A stretch of DNA of 32,412 nucleotides from Hyphomicrobiales bacterium. Its GTDB lineage: Bacteria > Pseudomonadota > Alphaproteobacteria > Rhizobiales > Xanthobacteraceae. Positions 22,814 to 31,061 of this stretch are shown piece after piece (the first letter of the stretch is position 1; every line of letters starts with the position of its first letter). The notes beneath the pieces are model-generated. The model was not told where the DNA came from. It saw only the letters and a program-made list of their open reading frames with translations, and did no database searches. The DNA lies in NCBI GenBank assembly GCA_017305555.1, contig JAFKKM010000061.1:24655-57066 (forward strand), read 5' to 3'. The position numbers were made by a program, and so were the translations under genes.

Positions 22814-22846
22814 GCCGTGACCTCCGTTGCCTTGACAAGTCACGGC
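22814..22846 (+). other. 8-bp inverted repeat between zevB and hemH
   Basis: GCCGTGAC (22814-22821) and GTCACGGC (22839-22846) are perfect complements around a 17-base loop that contains TTGACA at 22832-22837. There is no U-run and no matching -10. It could be a weak terminator of zevB or an operator for hemH. Confidence 0.35.
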
Positions 22847-22869
22847 CGGAACGCCAAGCCAGCCACATC

Positions 22870-23898
22870 ATGACCCTTGCCGATCAACCCTCGCCGTCTG
22901 CCACCGCCACGCAAAGCCGGATCGGCGTGCTGCTGGTCAACCTTGGGACGCCGGACACCGCCGATGCGCAAGGCGTGCGCGTCTATCTCAAGGAGTTCCT
23001 GTCGGACCCGCGTGTCATCGAAAATCAGGGTCTCGTCTGGAAGCTTGTGCTCAACGGCATCATCCTGCGCACCCGGCCGTCACGGAAGGCCAAGGACTAT
23101 CTGAAGATCTGGAACACGGCACAAAACGAGTCGCCGCTGAAAACCATTTCCCGCGCCCAGGCCGACAAGCTCGCGGCGGCTCTCGACAATTCCGATCGTG
23201 TCGTGATCGATTGGGCCATGCGCTACGGCAACCCGTCGATGCAGTCGCGGATCGAAGCGCTGATCGCGCAGGGTTGCGATCGCATCCTCGTCGTGCCGCT
23301 CTATCCGCAATATTCCGCCGCGACGTCGGCCACGGTATGCGACGAGGCGTTCCGCGTGCTCCGTGCCTTGCGCGCGCAACCGACGCTGCGAGTGTCGCCG
23401 CCTTATTACGACGATCCGGTTTACATCGATGCGCTGGCGGCCTCGATCAAGACGCATCTGGCGACGTTGTCGTTCGAGCCCGAGAAGATCCTCGCGTCGT
23501 TCCACGGGATGCCGCAGAAATATATCGACAAGGGGGATCCGTATTACGACCAGTGCGTCGCTACCACCGAGGCGTTGCGGACACGGTTGGGGCCGAATGC
23601 CGGCAAGCTGATGCTGACGTTCCAGTCGCGCTTCGGTTTCGATCCCTGGTTGCAGCCCTATACCGACAAGACGGTGGAGAAACTCGCCAAAGACGGCGTG
23701 CGGCGGCTTGCCGTCATCACGCCCGGATTCTCGGCCGATTGCCTGGAGACGCTGGAGGAGATCGCGCAGGAGAATGCCGAAATCTTCCGTCACAATGGCG
23801 GCGAGCAGTTTTCCTTCATTCCGTGCCTGAACGACAGCGAGGGCGGCATGGATGTCATCCGTCAGCTTGTGCTGCGCGAGTTACAAGGCTGGTTGTGA
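22870..23898 (+). CDS. hemH: Ferrochelatase
   Basis: A 342-residue ferrochelatase that inserts ferrous iron into protoporphyrin IX, the last step of protoheme synthesis, at the inner face of the membrane. GVLLVNLGTPD opens the fold, VYLKEFLSDPRVI follows, and the active-site His is H212 in SFHGMPQKYIDKGDPY. TFQSRFG, PWLQPYTD and TPGFSADCLETLEEI (with the catalytic Glu) are all present. Length is normal and no Cys cluster for an Fe-S centre is evident. It lies 69 nt after zevB and may share its transcript. Zinc is an alternative substrate of ferrochelatase in vitro, which gives a loose link to the preceding genes, but nothing more can be claimed. Confidence 0.95.
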   Translation: MTLADQPSPSATATQSRIGVLLVNLGTPDTADAQGVRVYLKEFLSDPRVIENQGLVWKLVLNGIILRTRPSRKAKDYLKIWNTAQNESPLKTISRAQADKLAAALDNSDRVVIDWAMRYGNPSMQSRIEALIAQGCDRILVVPLYPQYSAATSATVCDEAFRVLRALRAQPTLRVSPPYYDDPVYIDALAASIKTHLATLSFEPEKILASFHGMPQKYIDKGDPYYDQCVATTEALRTRLGPNAGKLMLTFQSRFGFDPWLQPYTDKTVEKLAKDGVRRLAVITPGFSADCLETLEEIAQENAEIFRHNGGEQFSFIPCLNDSEGGMDVIRQLVLRELQGWL

Positions 23899-24037
23899 TC
23901 GACCTCGCCAAGGTCTGAGGCGCGCGATTCGAGCGGTTTCGAACCTGATTTGTGGCGTCTGCGACCAAACAGGGGGTTGCGGCTGCTGGTTTGGCGTGGC
24001 TGCATGACCCCTGTTGCCATTGGGCTGGGAGAGGCTG

Positions 24038-25018
24038 ATGTCCGGTTTCGATATTTTCGCCATTGCCGTCGTGCTGCTGGTCGTTGTCACGCTGTTCGCC
24101 GGCGTGAAGACGGTGCCGCAGGGCTATGACTGGACCATCGAACGGTTCGGCAAGTTCACCCGCACCCTCTCGCCCGGCCTCAATCTCATCATCCCGTATT
24201 TCGACCGCGTCGGCCGCAAGATCAACATGATGGAGCAGGTGATCGACATTCCCGGCCAGGAAGTCATCACCCGCGACAACGCCACGGTGTCGGTGGACGG
24301 CGTAGCGTTCTATCAGGTGTTCGATGCCGCCAAGGCGAGCTACGAGGTCGCAAACCTCACCCATGCCATCACCACGCTGACCATGACCAATATTCGCTCC
24401 GTGATGGGCGCGATGGACCTCGATCAGGTGTTGTCGCATCGCGACGAGATCAACGAGCGGCTGCTGCGCGTCGTCGACGCCGCGGTGGCGCCATGGGGCG
24501 TCAAGGTCAACCGCATCGAGATCAAGGATATCGTGCCGCCCGCCGATCTGGTGGAAGCGATGGGCCGGCAAATGAAGGCCGAACGTGAAAAGCGCGCCGA
24601 CATCCTGCAAGCCGAAGGTCAGCGGCAATCCGAAATTCTCCGTGCCGAGGGTGCCAAGCAGAGCCAGATACTGCAGGCCGAGGGCCGTCGCGAGGCGGCG
24701 TTCCGCGACGCCGAGGCGCGTGAGCGTTCCGCCGAAGCGGAAGCCAAGGCGACGGAGATGGTCAGCGACGCCATCGGCAAGGGCGACGTCGCGGCGTTGA
24801 ATTACTTCATCGCCGACAAATATATCAAAGCGTTCGGGCAACTGGCCGAGTCGCCGAACCAGAAGGTGATCATGCTGCCGCTGGAAGCTACCAGCATGTT
24901 GAGTTCGCTGGCCGGCATCGGCGAGATCGCCAAGGCAACGTTCGGCGAGAGCGCCGCGTCATCCGCCAACGCGGCGGCGCGCCGCTCCTCGGTGCCGCCG
25001 ATGCCGCCGCAACGCTGA
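24038..25018 (+). CDS. SPFH/Band 7 protein (paraslipin, QmcA-like)
   Basis: A 326-residue membrane-anchored SPFH protein. A single N-terminal helix (residues 4-23) is followed by [33 protein letters not shown], the start of the SPFH domain, which runs to about residue 195. A charged coiled-coil with repeated [19 protein letters not shown] units (about 190-245) drives oligomer formation. ATG 24038 has GGGAGAGG just ahead; the frame opens at 24014 without a site. The NfeD gene begins 8 nt after the stop, the standard partnership in which NfeD helps assemble or anchor the SPFH ring, a membrane quality-control microdomain. A QmcA-type function is inferred. Confidence 0.92.
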   Translation: MSGFDIFAIAVVLLVVVTLFAGVKTVPQGYDWTIERFGKFTRTLSPGLNLIIPYFDRVGRKINMMEQVIDIPGQEVITRDNATVSVDGVAFYQVFDAAKASYEVANLTHAITTLTMTNIRSVMGAMDLDQVLSHRDEINERLLRVVDAAVAPWGVKVNRIEIKDIVPPADLVEAMGRQMKAEREKRADILQAEGQRQSEILRAEGAKQSQILQAEGRREAAFRDAEARERSAEAEAKATEMVSDAIGKGDVAALNYFIADKYIKAFGQLAESPNQKVIMLPLEATSMLSSLAGIGEIAKATFGESAASSANAAARRSSVPPMPPQR

Positions 25019-25026
25019 GGATCGAG

Positions 25027-25470
25027 ATGACGTCCATGTTCGTGATTCTCGGCACCTGGAACTGGTTGATCCTCGGCCTTGTGCTGATCGGCGTCGAGGT
25101 GTTGGCGCCGGGCGTGTTCATGCTGTGGCTCGGCCTCGCCGCATTGTTGGTCGGGTTGTTGTCCTTCGCCATCGATCTGCACTGGCAGATGCAGATTCTG
25201 CTGTTCGCGGTGTTCGCCGCGATCGCGGTGCCAATCTGGCGAAGTCTGGCGCGGCGCGGCAAGGGCGAAACCGCGAGCCCGTTCCTGAACCGGCGCACCG
25301 ATGCGCTGGTCGGCCGCGTTTTCACGCTGGAGAAGCCGATTCAGGACGGCAGCGGTACGGTACGGATCGACGATACCATCTGGCGCGTCACCGGCCCCGA
25401 TGCGCCGGCGGGCAGCCGCATCCGCATCGTCAAGGCCGATGGCGCCATGCTGACGGTTGCAGCCGAATAG
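25027..25470 (+). CDS. NfeD family protein, partner of the SPFH gene
   Basis: A 147-residue short-type NfeD. Two to three hydrophobic helices (about 10-28, 32-50 and 53-68) are followed by a basic turn and an OB-fold domain at about 80-147 (DALVGRVFTLEKPIQDGSGTVRIDDTIWRVTGPDAPAG). It lacks the ClpP-like protease domain of long NfeD proteins. Located 8 nt after the SPFH gene, it almost certainly forms a complex with that protein. It converges with the HxlR gene, 26 nt away, and no terminator is evident between them. Confidence 0.92.
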   Translation: MTSMFVILGTWNWLILGLVLIGVEVLAPGVFMLWLGLAALLVGLLSFAIDLHWQMQILLFAVFAAIAVPIWRSLARRGKGETASPFLNRRTDALVGRVFTLEKPIQDGSGTVRIDDTIWRVTGPDAPAGSRIRIVKADGAMLTVAAE

Positions 25471-25496
25471 GCCGGCGCTATTCTCGGCGCAACGGG

Positions 25497-25877
25497 TTAC
25501 TGGTTGCTCCAACGCTCTGCGAATTGATGCAGCGGCAGGAGCATTTCAAGCAAGTCCTGCCCCGTCGCCGTCAGCCCGTATCCGTGCGATGGGTTCAGTT
25601 CGAGCAAGTTGGCAGCTCGCAGTTCGGCAACGCGGGTCTGGATGATCGTGGGTGAAGCATCATCGCAGGCTTCGCGCAGCGCTCGCGATGTCAGGGACCG
25701 TTCGCGCAGTTCCCAAAGAATCCGCAAGGTCCAGCGCCGGCCCAGCAGGTCGAGCAGCGCCATGATCGGCCGGCCGGTCCTAGAGCCGCGCACCGACGGC
25801 CGCTTCGCCGGTCGGGCGTTCTGTTCGTGGCCCTGTGCCGGAGGTGTCGCAATCGTTCGTCGTGTCGCCTTTGTCAT
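25497..25877 (-). CDS. HxlR-type winged-helix transcriptional regulator
   Basis: A 126-residue protein. A basic, probably disordered start of about 35 residues precedes the HxlR winged helix: MALLDLLGRRWTLRILWELRERSLTSRALREAC, then DASPTIIQTRVAELRAANLLEL as recognition helix region, and GYGLTATGQDLLEML for the wing and last helix. The usual N-terminal Cys-Pro of HxlR sensors is absent, so redox sensing by that Cys is unlikely. ATG 25877 has AAGAGG ahead; GTG 25883 is an alternative. It is divergent from the CMD-family gene, with two dyads between them that are probably its own operators. Confidence 0.85.
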   Translation of the reverse strand: MTKATRRTIATPPAQGHEQNARPAKRPSVRGSRTGRPIMALLDLLGRRWTLRILWELRERSLTSRALREACDDASPTIIQTRVAELRAANLLELNPSHGYGLTATGQDLLEMLLPLHQFAERWSNQ

Positions 25878-25892
25878 CCGCACCTCTTGTTT

Positions 25893-25933
25893 TGCTACAT
25901 AAAATGTAGCATCGTGCTACGATTACTGTAGCA
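25893..25933. promoter_or_regulatory. Two phased operator-like dyads between hxlR-type gene and CMD gene
   Basis: TGCTACAT-AAA-ATGTAGCA (25893-25911) is a perfect 8-bp dyad. TGCTAC and GTAGCA (25915-25920 and 25928-25933) form a second dyad with a 7-bp centre. Their centres, near 25902 and 25924, are 22 bp apart, two helical turns, so bound dimers would lie on the same face. All four half-sites read TGCTAC. The position in the divergent promoter region fits self-regulation and control of the neighbour. Confidence 0.75.
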
Positions 25934-25946
25934 ACGGAGTCCTGCG

Positions 25947-26495
25947 ATGTCACGGATCGCGCCGCTTGAGCCGCCTTACGATATTGAAATCCAGCAGCAA
26001 TTCGATCGGATCATGCGTGGCGCTCCACCGCTGATGCTGTTTCGGGTCATCGCGAGCAACGCGCGAGCCTGGGAGAAATTCAAGGGCGGCAGCTTGCTCG
26101 ATGGCCGGGCTCTGTCACTGCGCGAGCGTGAGATCGTCATCGACCGGACCTGTGCGCTCACGCGCTGCGAATACGAATGGGGCGTCCATGTCGCGACGTT
26201 CGCGCGCGCCGCCGACCTGACCGATGAGCAGGTGCGTGCGACGGTGCTTTGCGATGCGGACGAGGCCTGCTGGTCGGCCGGGGAGCAGGCGCTGATCGCC
26301 GCCGTCGATGCGCTTCATCACCGCGCGACGCTGAGCGACGGTGAATTCGCGGCGTTAAGGAAGCACCATGACGATGCGAAGATCTTCGAGGTCATCTTGC
26401 TGTGCGGATTCTACCGCACAGTCGCCTATCTGGCGAACGGGCTGAGCCTGCCGCTGGAGACAAACGCCGCGCGATTTCCGCGCAGCGCCGCGTGA
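25947..26495 (+). CDS. Carboxymuconolactone decarboxylase (AhpD-like) family protein
   Basis: A 182-residue all-alpha protein of the CMD/AhpD superfamily. The key helix is REREIVIDRTCALTRCEYEWGVHVATF (about 59-85): the Cys in RCEYEWGVH and the His seven residues later match the proton relay of the family, but the CxxC of AhpD peroxidases is not present (the two Cys are five residues apart). The second half repeats the helical pattern. Its function may be hydrolase- or peroxidase-like on small organic substrates, not defined. GGAG stands seven bases before the ATG. It is probably controlled by the divergent HxlR-type regulator. Confidence 0.85.
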   Translation: MSRIAPLEPPYDIEIQQQFDRIMRGAPPLMLFRVIASNARAWEKFKGGSLLDGRALSLREREIVIDRTCALTRCEYEWGVHVATFARAADLTDEQVRATVLCDADEACWSAGEQALIAAVDALHHRATLSDGEFAALRKHHDDAKIFEVILLCGFYRTVAYLANGLSLPLETNAARFPRSAA

Positions 26496-26507
26496 ATTGA
26501 TCGGCCG

Positions 26508-27494
26508 TCAAGCCACGCCGGCGCGGAGCAGATCGTGCAGATGCAGGATGCCGACCGGCTTCTTGCCGTCGGTGACGATCAATGCGGTGATCTTCGAGGT
26601 GTTGAGAATTTCCAATGCCTCGCCGGCGAGCAGCTTGGCGCCGATGGTTTTCGGATTCTTCGTCATCACCTCGTCGACGCGCGCGGTCATCAAATCCGGG
26701 CGCATATGACGGCGCAGGTCGCCGTCGGTCACGATTCCGGCGAGGTAGCCGCCCTCGTCGACGATGCCGATGCAGCCGAATCCCTTCGAGGACATTTCCA
26801 CCAGCGCTTCGGACATTTTTGTGCCGAGAGGCTTCAGCGGAATCGCTGCGCCGGTGTGCATCAGGTCGCGGACGTATTTCAGCATCGCGCCGAGCTTGCC
26901 GCCGGGATGCAGCACGCTGAAATCGACCGACGTGAAGCCACGGCCTTCGAGCAGCGCGATGGCGAGCGCGTCGCCGAGCGCCAGTTGCAGCACCGACGAG
27001 GTGGTGGGCGCGAGGTTGTGCGGACAGGCTTCGCGCGCCTTCGGCAAGGTCAGTGCGATATCGGCGGCCTGCGCCAGCGTGGACTCGCTTTCCGCCGTCA
27101 TCGCGATCAGGCTGATGCGGAAGCGCTTCGCGTAAGTGATCAGGTTCTTCATCTCCGGCTGCTCGCCGGACCAGGAGATCGCCAGTACGATGTCCTCGGC
27201 GGTGATCATGCCGAGATCGCCATGGCTCGCCTCGGCGGCATGGACGAAGAACGCCGGCGTGCCGGTGGAGGCGAAAGTCGCCGCGATCTTGCGGCCGATA
27301 TGGCCGGATTTGCCGAGGCCGGTGATGATCACCCGTCCCTTGGCATGAAGCATTAGATCGATGGCGCGCGTGAAAGCCGCGCCGAGTTCGCCCTGAAGGG
27401 CGGCGGCCAGCGCGGTGACGCCGCTGGCCTCGGTGTCGAGCGTTCGCAAGGCGGATTGCAGCGCCGCGCTCGCGGTGTCGTCGGGGGAAGGCAT
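26508..27494 (-). CDS. kdsD: D-arabinose 5-phosphate isomerase (KdsD/KpsF type)
   Basis: A 328-residue enzyme, the same length as E. coli KdsD. An SIS sugar-isomerase domain fills about residues 35-170, with GLGKSGHIGRKIAATFASTGTPAFFVHAAEASHGDLGM and ISWSGEQPEM, followed by LPKAREACPHNLAPTTSS and GDALAIALLEGRGF. Two CBS domains follow (about 200-328, with IVTDGDLRRHM). It converts ribulose 5-phosphate to arabinose 5-phosphate for Kdo in lipopolysaccharide. I chose ATG 27494 (AAGGA six bases ahead) over upstream Met codons to 27557. It is divergent from a large outer-membrane protein gene, so both neighbours serve the envelope. Confidence 0.92.
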   Translation of the reverse strand: MPSPDDTASAALQSALRTLDTEASGVTALAAALQGELGAAFTRAIDLMLHAKGRVIITGLGKSGHIGRKIAATFASTGTPAFFVHAAEASHGDLGMITAEDIVLAISWSGEQPEMKNLITYAKRFRISLIAMTAESESTLAQAADIALTLPKAREACPHNLAPTTSSVLQLALGDALAIALLEGRGFTSVDFSVLHPGGKLGAMLKYVRDLMHTGAAIPLKPLGTKMSEALVEMSSKGFGCIGIVDEGGYLAGIVTDGDLRRHMRPDLMTARVDEVMTKNPKTIGAKLLAGEALEILNTSKITALIVTDGKKPVGILHLHDLLRAGVA

Positions 27495-27605
27495 TGGGGT
27501 CCTTGAGTTGAGTGTCGTCATACGCGTTTCCGGTGCGGTTGGCGCGGGTCTTATCACGCCCGGCGCGGCCAGGCGACGGCCGAAACTGGCTCCCTCAACG
27601 CCTCG

Positions 27606-27613
27606 TTAACCAT
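27606..27613. promoter_or_regulatory. CtrA-like motif in the kdsD / beta-barrel divergent region
   Basis: TTAACCAT at 27606-27613 matches the alternative CtrA half-site motif described in alphaproteobacteria, and lies in an AT-rich stretch with two more TTAA words (27619-27635). The divergent genes are envelope genes, which CtrA often controls. One 8-mer is weak evidence. Confidence 0.3.
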
Positions 27614-27702
27614 AATTGTTTTAACTCCTTTAACGACGTTTCTCGCCGGCCGCGCCGCGTCTTGCCCGCGTGCCTGCAAGTATCTGGGTTTATTGGAGTT
27701 TG

Positions 27703-29403
27703 ATGGTCGTGAGGCCGGGTCGAGAGAGCCGTTGTCGGCGTCGCACGCAGCGCGCGCGGCTGGCGCTCGCCTGCGGGGCGGCGATAGCCGCCGGCATCGC
27801 GCCGTCCCACGCCCAGATGCTGTCGGACCTGCTGAGCCCGAACCCCGGCCAGTTCGCGCAGATGCCGGACGGATCGCCCCGCAGGACCGATCGTACCGAG
27901 CCGACCCGCGCGTTCGGCGTCACCACGCAGGATCGCGATACCAAGGCCTCGTCGCGGATCGGCCAGATCCCGACCTATGGCATCCCCGCTGCGTCCGGTG
28001 CATCCGACGACGGCTTCGATTCCCTCAATCGCAAGCGCAAGACGGCGAAGGCGCCACCCGGCGCGCCGAAGCTGAAAGGCGCGGTCGCGCCTGATCCCTA
28101 TGCCAGCATGAAGCCGCTGCCGCGCATCAGTTCGCCGCCGTCCCAGAACGCCAACAAAACGCCGCTGGCGCCGGCGATGGTTGGCGCGGTGGTCGGCCAG
28201 CCCTATCGCAAGCGGCTGAAGCCGGACGACGATCCGTTCGGCGCAGTCGGCGATTATGTCGGCAGCTTCCTGGTCAAGGGCGCGGTTGAAATCGGCGGCG
28301 GCTACGACAGCAATCCCGGCCGTTTCAACGACAAGGAGCGCGGCTCGGCGTTCTACCGGATCGCGCCTGAACTGTTGATCGCGACCGACTGGGAGCGCCA
28401 CTCCATCGTCGCCGATCTGCGCGGCTCGTTCACCGGCTATGACAAGACGTTCCCGTCGACGCCCGGCGTCGCCTCCTCGGTGCCGACCGTGCTGGATCGT
28501 CCGGACTTCACCGGTACGGTCAAGGGCCGGTTCGATGTCAACCGCGACACCGCCATCCTCAGCGAGTTGCGGCTGCGCGTCGGCACCGACAATCCCGGCA
28601 GCCCGAACATTCAGGCCGGCCTCTCGAAGTATCCGATCTTCACCACCACTGGCGGCTCGCTCGGCATCGAGCAGAACTTCAACCGTCTGCAAATCACCGC
28701 CAGCGCTACCGCCGACCACACCGCCTATCAGGATTCCAAACTCACCGACGGCACCACGTTCAGCAACGACGACCGCAACTTCAACACGTTCGGCGGCGTC
28801 GCGCGCGCGAGCTACGAGGTGATGCCCGGGCTGAAGCCGTTCGGCGAGGTTCAGGGCGACACGCGTGTTCATGAGGTCAAGGTCGATCGCAATGGCTATC
28901 AGCGCGATTCCAACGGCGGCTATGTCAAGGCCGGTACCACCTTCGAATTCACGCGGCTGCTCACCGGCGAAGTCTCGATCGGCTACGCCATGCGCAGCTA
29001 TCAGGACCCGCGGCTCACTCAACTCACCGGGCTTCTGACCAGCGGTTCGTTGGTCTGGTCGGCATCGCCGCTCACCACCGTGAAGTTTATCGCCAACACC
29101 TCGGTGGACGAAACCACGGTGCCCGGCGTCGCCGGCGTGTTGACGCGCACTTATACCGCCGAGGTCGATCACGATTTCCGCCGCTGGCTCACCGGCATCG
29201 GCAAGTTCACTTACGGCACGCTCGACTACCAGAACGGCAACCGGCTCGACACCATCTATTCGGTGTCTGGCGACTTGGTCTACAAGCTCAACCGCAATCT
29301 CTGGGTGAAGGGCACGCTGCGCCGCGACTGGCTGGAATCCAGCGTTGCCGGCATGAGCAGCGCGTCCACCGTGATGATGCTCGGCGTGCGTGTGCAGAAC
29401 TAA
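27703..29403 (+). CDS. Outer-membrane beta-barrel protein (BBP2-like putative porin)
   Basis: A 566-residue exported protein. A basic start (RPGRESRCRRRTQRAR) precedes the hydrophobic signal segment, with cleavage after SHA near residue 37. Residues about 38-190 are a low-complexity, Pro- and charge-rich region. From about 195 (VKGAVEIGGGYDSNPGRFND) the sequence is a row of alternating-residue strands that ends with KGTLRRDWLESSVAG and MLGVRVQN, as in the putative beta-barrel porin 2 group. The long disordered front may contact peptidoglycan or other envelope proteins; this is a guess. GGAG is five bases before ATG 27703. The 688-residue frame on the opposite strand is a shadow. Confidence 0.82.
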   Translation: MVVRPGRESRCRRRTQRARLALACGAAIAAGIAPSHAQMLSDLLSPNPGQFAQMPDGSPRRTDRTEPTRAFGVTTQDRDTKASSRIGQIPTYGIPAASGASDDGFDSLNRKRKTAKAPPGAPKLKGAVAPDPYASMKPLPRISSPPSQNANKTPLAPAMVGAVVGQPYRKRLKPDDDPFGAVGDYVGSFLVKGAVEIGGGYDSNPGRFNDKERGSAFYRIAPELLIATDWERHSIVADLRGSFTGYDKTFPSTPGVASSVPTVLDRPDFTGTVKGRFDVNRDTAILSELRLRVGTDNPGSPNIQAGLSKYPIFTTTGGSLGIEQNFNRLQITASATADHTAYQDSKLTDGTTFSNDDRNFNTFGGVARASYEVMPGLKPFGEVQGDTRVHEVKVDRNGYQRDSNGGYVKAGTTFEFTRLLTGEVSIGYAMRSYQDPRLTQLTGLLTSGSLVWSASPLTTVKFIANTSVDETTVPGVAGVLTRTYTAEVDHDFRRWLTGIGKFTYGTLDYQNGNRLDTIYSVSGDLVYKLNRNLWVKGTLRRDWLESSVAGMSSASTVMMLGVRVQN

Positions 29404-29411
29404 TTCATTCA

Positions 29412-30263
29412 TCATTCGCCGGCGGCGGAGACTTCCGGCCGCCAGGTCAGCAGCCGCTTCTCGATGGTCGTCAGAATCCATTCCGCGCACAGCGCCACCA
29501 CCGCGATGACGATCATCGCGGCGAACACGCCGTTGGAATCGAACGAGCCCTGCGCGCTGGCGATCAACAGGCCCATGCCCTCGCGCGCGCCGAGGAATTC
29601 GCCGACGATGGCGCCGATCAGCGCGAAGCCGAACGAGACGTGTAGGCTGGCGAGAATCCACGACAGCGCCGAGGGCAGGATCACCGCGCGCGTCACCTGC
29701 CAGTCGCTGGCGCCGAGAATCCGTGCGTTGGCGATCAGGTTCTTGTCCGCCTCGCGCACGCCCTGGAAGGCGTTACCGAACACCACGAAGAACACCATCA
29801 CCACTGCCAGCGCGATCTTCGACGGCGAGCCGAGGCCGAGCGCGACGATGAAGATCGACCCCATCACGATGCGCGGGATCGAGTTGGCGATCTTGATGTA
29901 GATCGAGAACACGTCGGACAGCAGTTGATTACGGCCGAGCGTGATGCCGCACAGAACGCCCAGTACGGAGCCGATCACGAATCCTGCGCCGGCTTCATAG
30001 ATCGTCACCCAGACCTGCTTCCACAGCGGGCCGATCGAGGTGCCATTGTGAATCCAGTCGATCAGCTTGTCGATGATCGCGCTCGGCTGCCCGAAGAAGA
30101 ACGAATCCAGTAAGCCGGCGCGCACGCCCAATTCCCAGCCGCCGACGAACAGCACGAAGACGATGATCCGCAGCGCAATGATCATGCGCCAGCGGCGGCG
30201 TTGCCGTTCCGCGAGGGATTCGATGCGGCCTTCGGTGGCGAGCGGTGCGGTGGCGTCGGTCAT
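29412..30263 (-). CDS. ABC transporter permease, nitrate/sulfonate/taurine type
   Basis: A 283-residue inner-membrane protein of the BPD_transp_1 group (SsuC/TauC/NrtB like). About six hydrophobic segments are present, and the EAA loop that contacts the ATPase is seen in DWQVTRAVILPSALSWILASLHVSFGFALIGAIVGEFLGA (about residues 186-225). FGNAFQGVREADKNLIANARILGAS precedes it as usual. It is the last gene of the set; its start codon overlaps the ATPase stop as ATGA. The substrate cannot be read from sequence. Confidence 0.9.
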   Translation of the reverse strand: MTDATAPLATEGRIESLAERQRRRWRMIIALRIIVFVLFVGGWELGVRAGLLDSFFFGQPSAIIDKLIDWIHNGTSIGPLWKQVWVTIYEAGAGFVIGSVLGVLCGITLGRNQLLSDVFSIYIKIANSIPRIVMGSIFIVALGLGSPSKIALAVVMVFFVVFGNAFQGVREADKNLIANARILGASDWQVTRAVILPSALSWILASLHVSFGFALIGAIVGEFLGAREGMGLLIASAQGSFDSNGVFAAMIVIAVVALCAEWILTTIEKRLLTWRPEVSAAGE

Positions 30264-31060
30264 GCCATGGCCTCGCGTCGTGCGCGCAATACCTCGTCGC
30301 GCAAATCGTCGGACAGGCGGCGGGCGATTGCGACGAAGCGCTCGTCGTAGCGCAGCGTGCCGATGTTGCGCGGGCGCGGCAGATCGATGGTGTGGACCGA
30401 TTTCACCCGCGCCGGGCGCGTGGTCAGCACCGCGACGCGATCCGCGAGCAGGATCGCCTCGTCGAGATCATGCGTCACGAACAGCACCGCCGCGCCGGAC
30501 TGCGTCCACAGCGTCAGCAGTTCCTCCTGCATCAGTTCGCGGGTCTGCACGTCGAGCGCGGAGAACGGCTCGTCCATCAGCAGCACCTCCGGCTTGTTGA
30601 TGAAGGTCTGCGCCAGCGCCACGCGCTTGCGCATTCCGCCCGACAGTTGGTGCGGATGATGATGCTCGAAGCCGGTCAGCCCGACGCGGGCGATCCAATC
30701 GCGTGCTTCCGCTTCCGCCTTCGCACGCGGCACGCCGCGAAACAGCGGTCCTGCCATCACGTTGCCGAGCACGTCGCGCCACGGAAACACCGCGTCCTGC
30801 TGGAACACGAAGCCGACGCGGCGATCGACGCCGGTGACGGGCGCGTCGAACAGCGTCACGGAGCCGCCCTGCGGCTGTGCGAGGCCGGAGACAAGCCCCA
30901 GCGTCGTCGACTTGCCACAGCCGGTCGGCCCCACGATCGCACAGAATTCGCCGGGCGCGATGGCGAGGTCGAAGTTTTCGAGCGCGGACAGCACGTCGCC
31001 GCTCGGCGTGACGAAGCGGCGGGCGACGTTCTTCAGTGCGACGGCGGTGGCTGCGCTCAT
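30260..31060 (-). CDS. ABC transporter ATP-binding protein, nitrate/sulfonate/taurine type
   Basis: A 266-residue ABC ATPase of the SsuB/TauB/NrtD group. Walker A is GPTGCGKST (44-52), the Q-loop is VFQQDAVFPWRDVLGNV (83-99), the signature is LSGGMRKRVALAQ (138-150), Walker B is VLLMDEPFSALD (158-169) and the switch His is in VTHDLDEA. All motifs are intact. Its ATG follows the substrate-binding gene's TGA after one base, so translation would normally be coupled to that gene. Because the upstream gene has a premature amber codon, ribosomes may not reach the coupling point, which could lower its expression. Confidence 0.92.
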   Translation of the reverse strand: MSAATAVALKNVARRFVTPSGDVLSALENFDLAIAPGEFCAIVGPTGCGKSTTLGLVSGLAQPQGGSVTLFDAPVTGVDRRVGFVFQQDAVFPWRDVLGNVMAGPLFRGVPRAKAEAEARDWIARVGLTGFEHHHPHQLSGGMRKRVALAQTFINKPEVLLMDEPFSALDVQTRELMQEELLTLWTQSGAAVLFVTHDLDEAILLADRVAVLTTRPARVKSVHTIDLPRPRNIGTLRYDERFVAIARRLSDDLRDEVLRARREAMA

Positions 31061-31061
31061 C

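Noticed and set aside
27595-29661. 688-codon open frame on the minus strand opposite the outer-membrane barrel gene
   Set aside because: It lies over a gene with a signal peptide and clear beta-strand pattern, extends over the start of the permease region, is rich in Arg, Asp and His as expected for antisense of high-GC coding DNA, and shows no domain.
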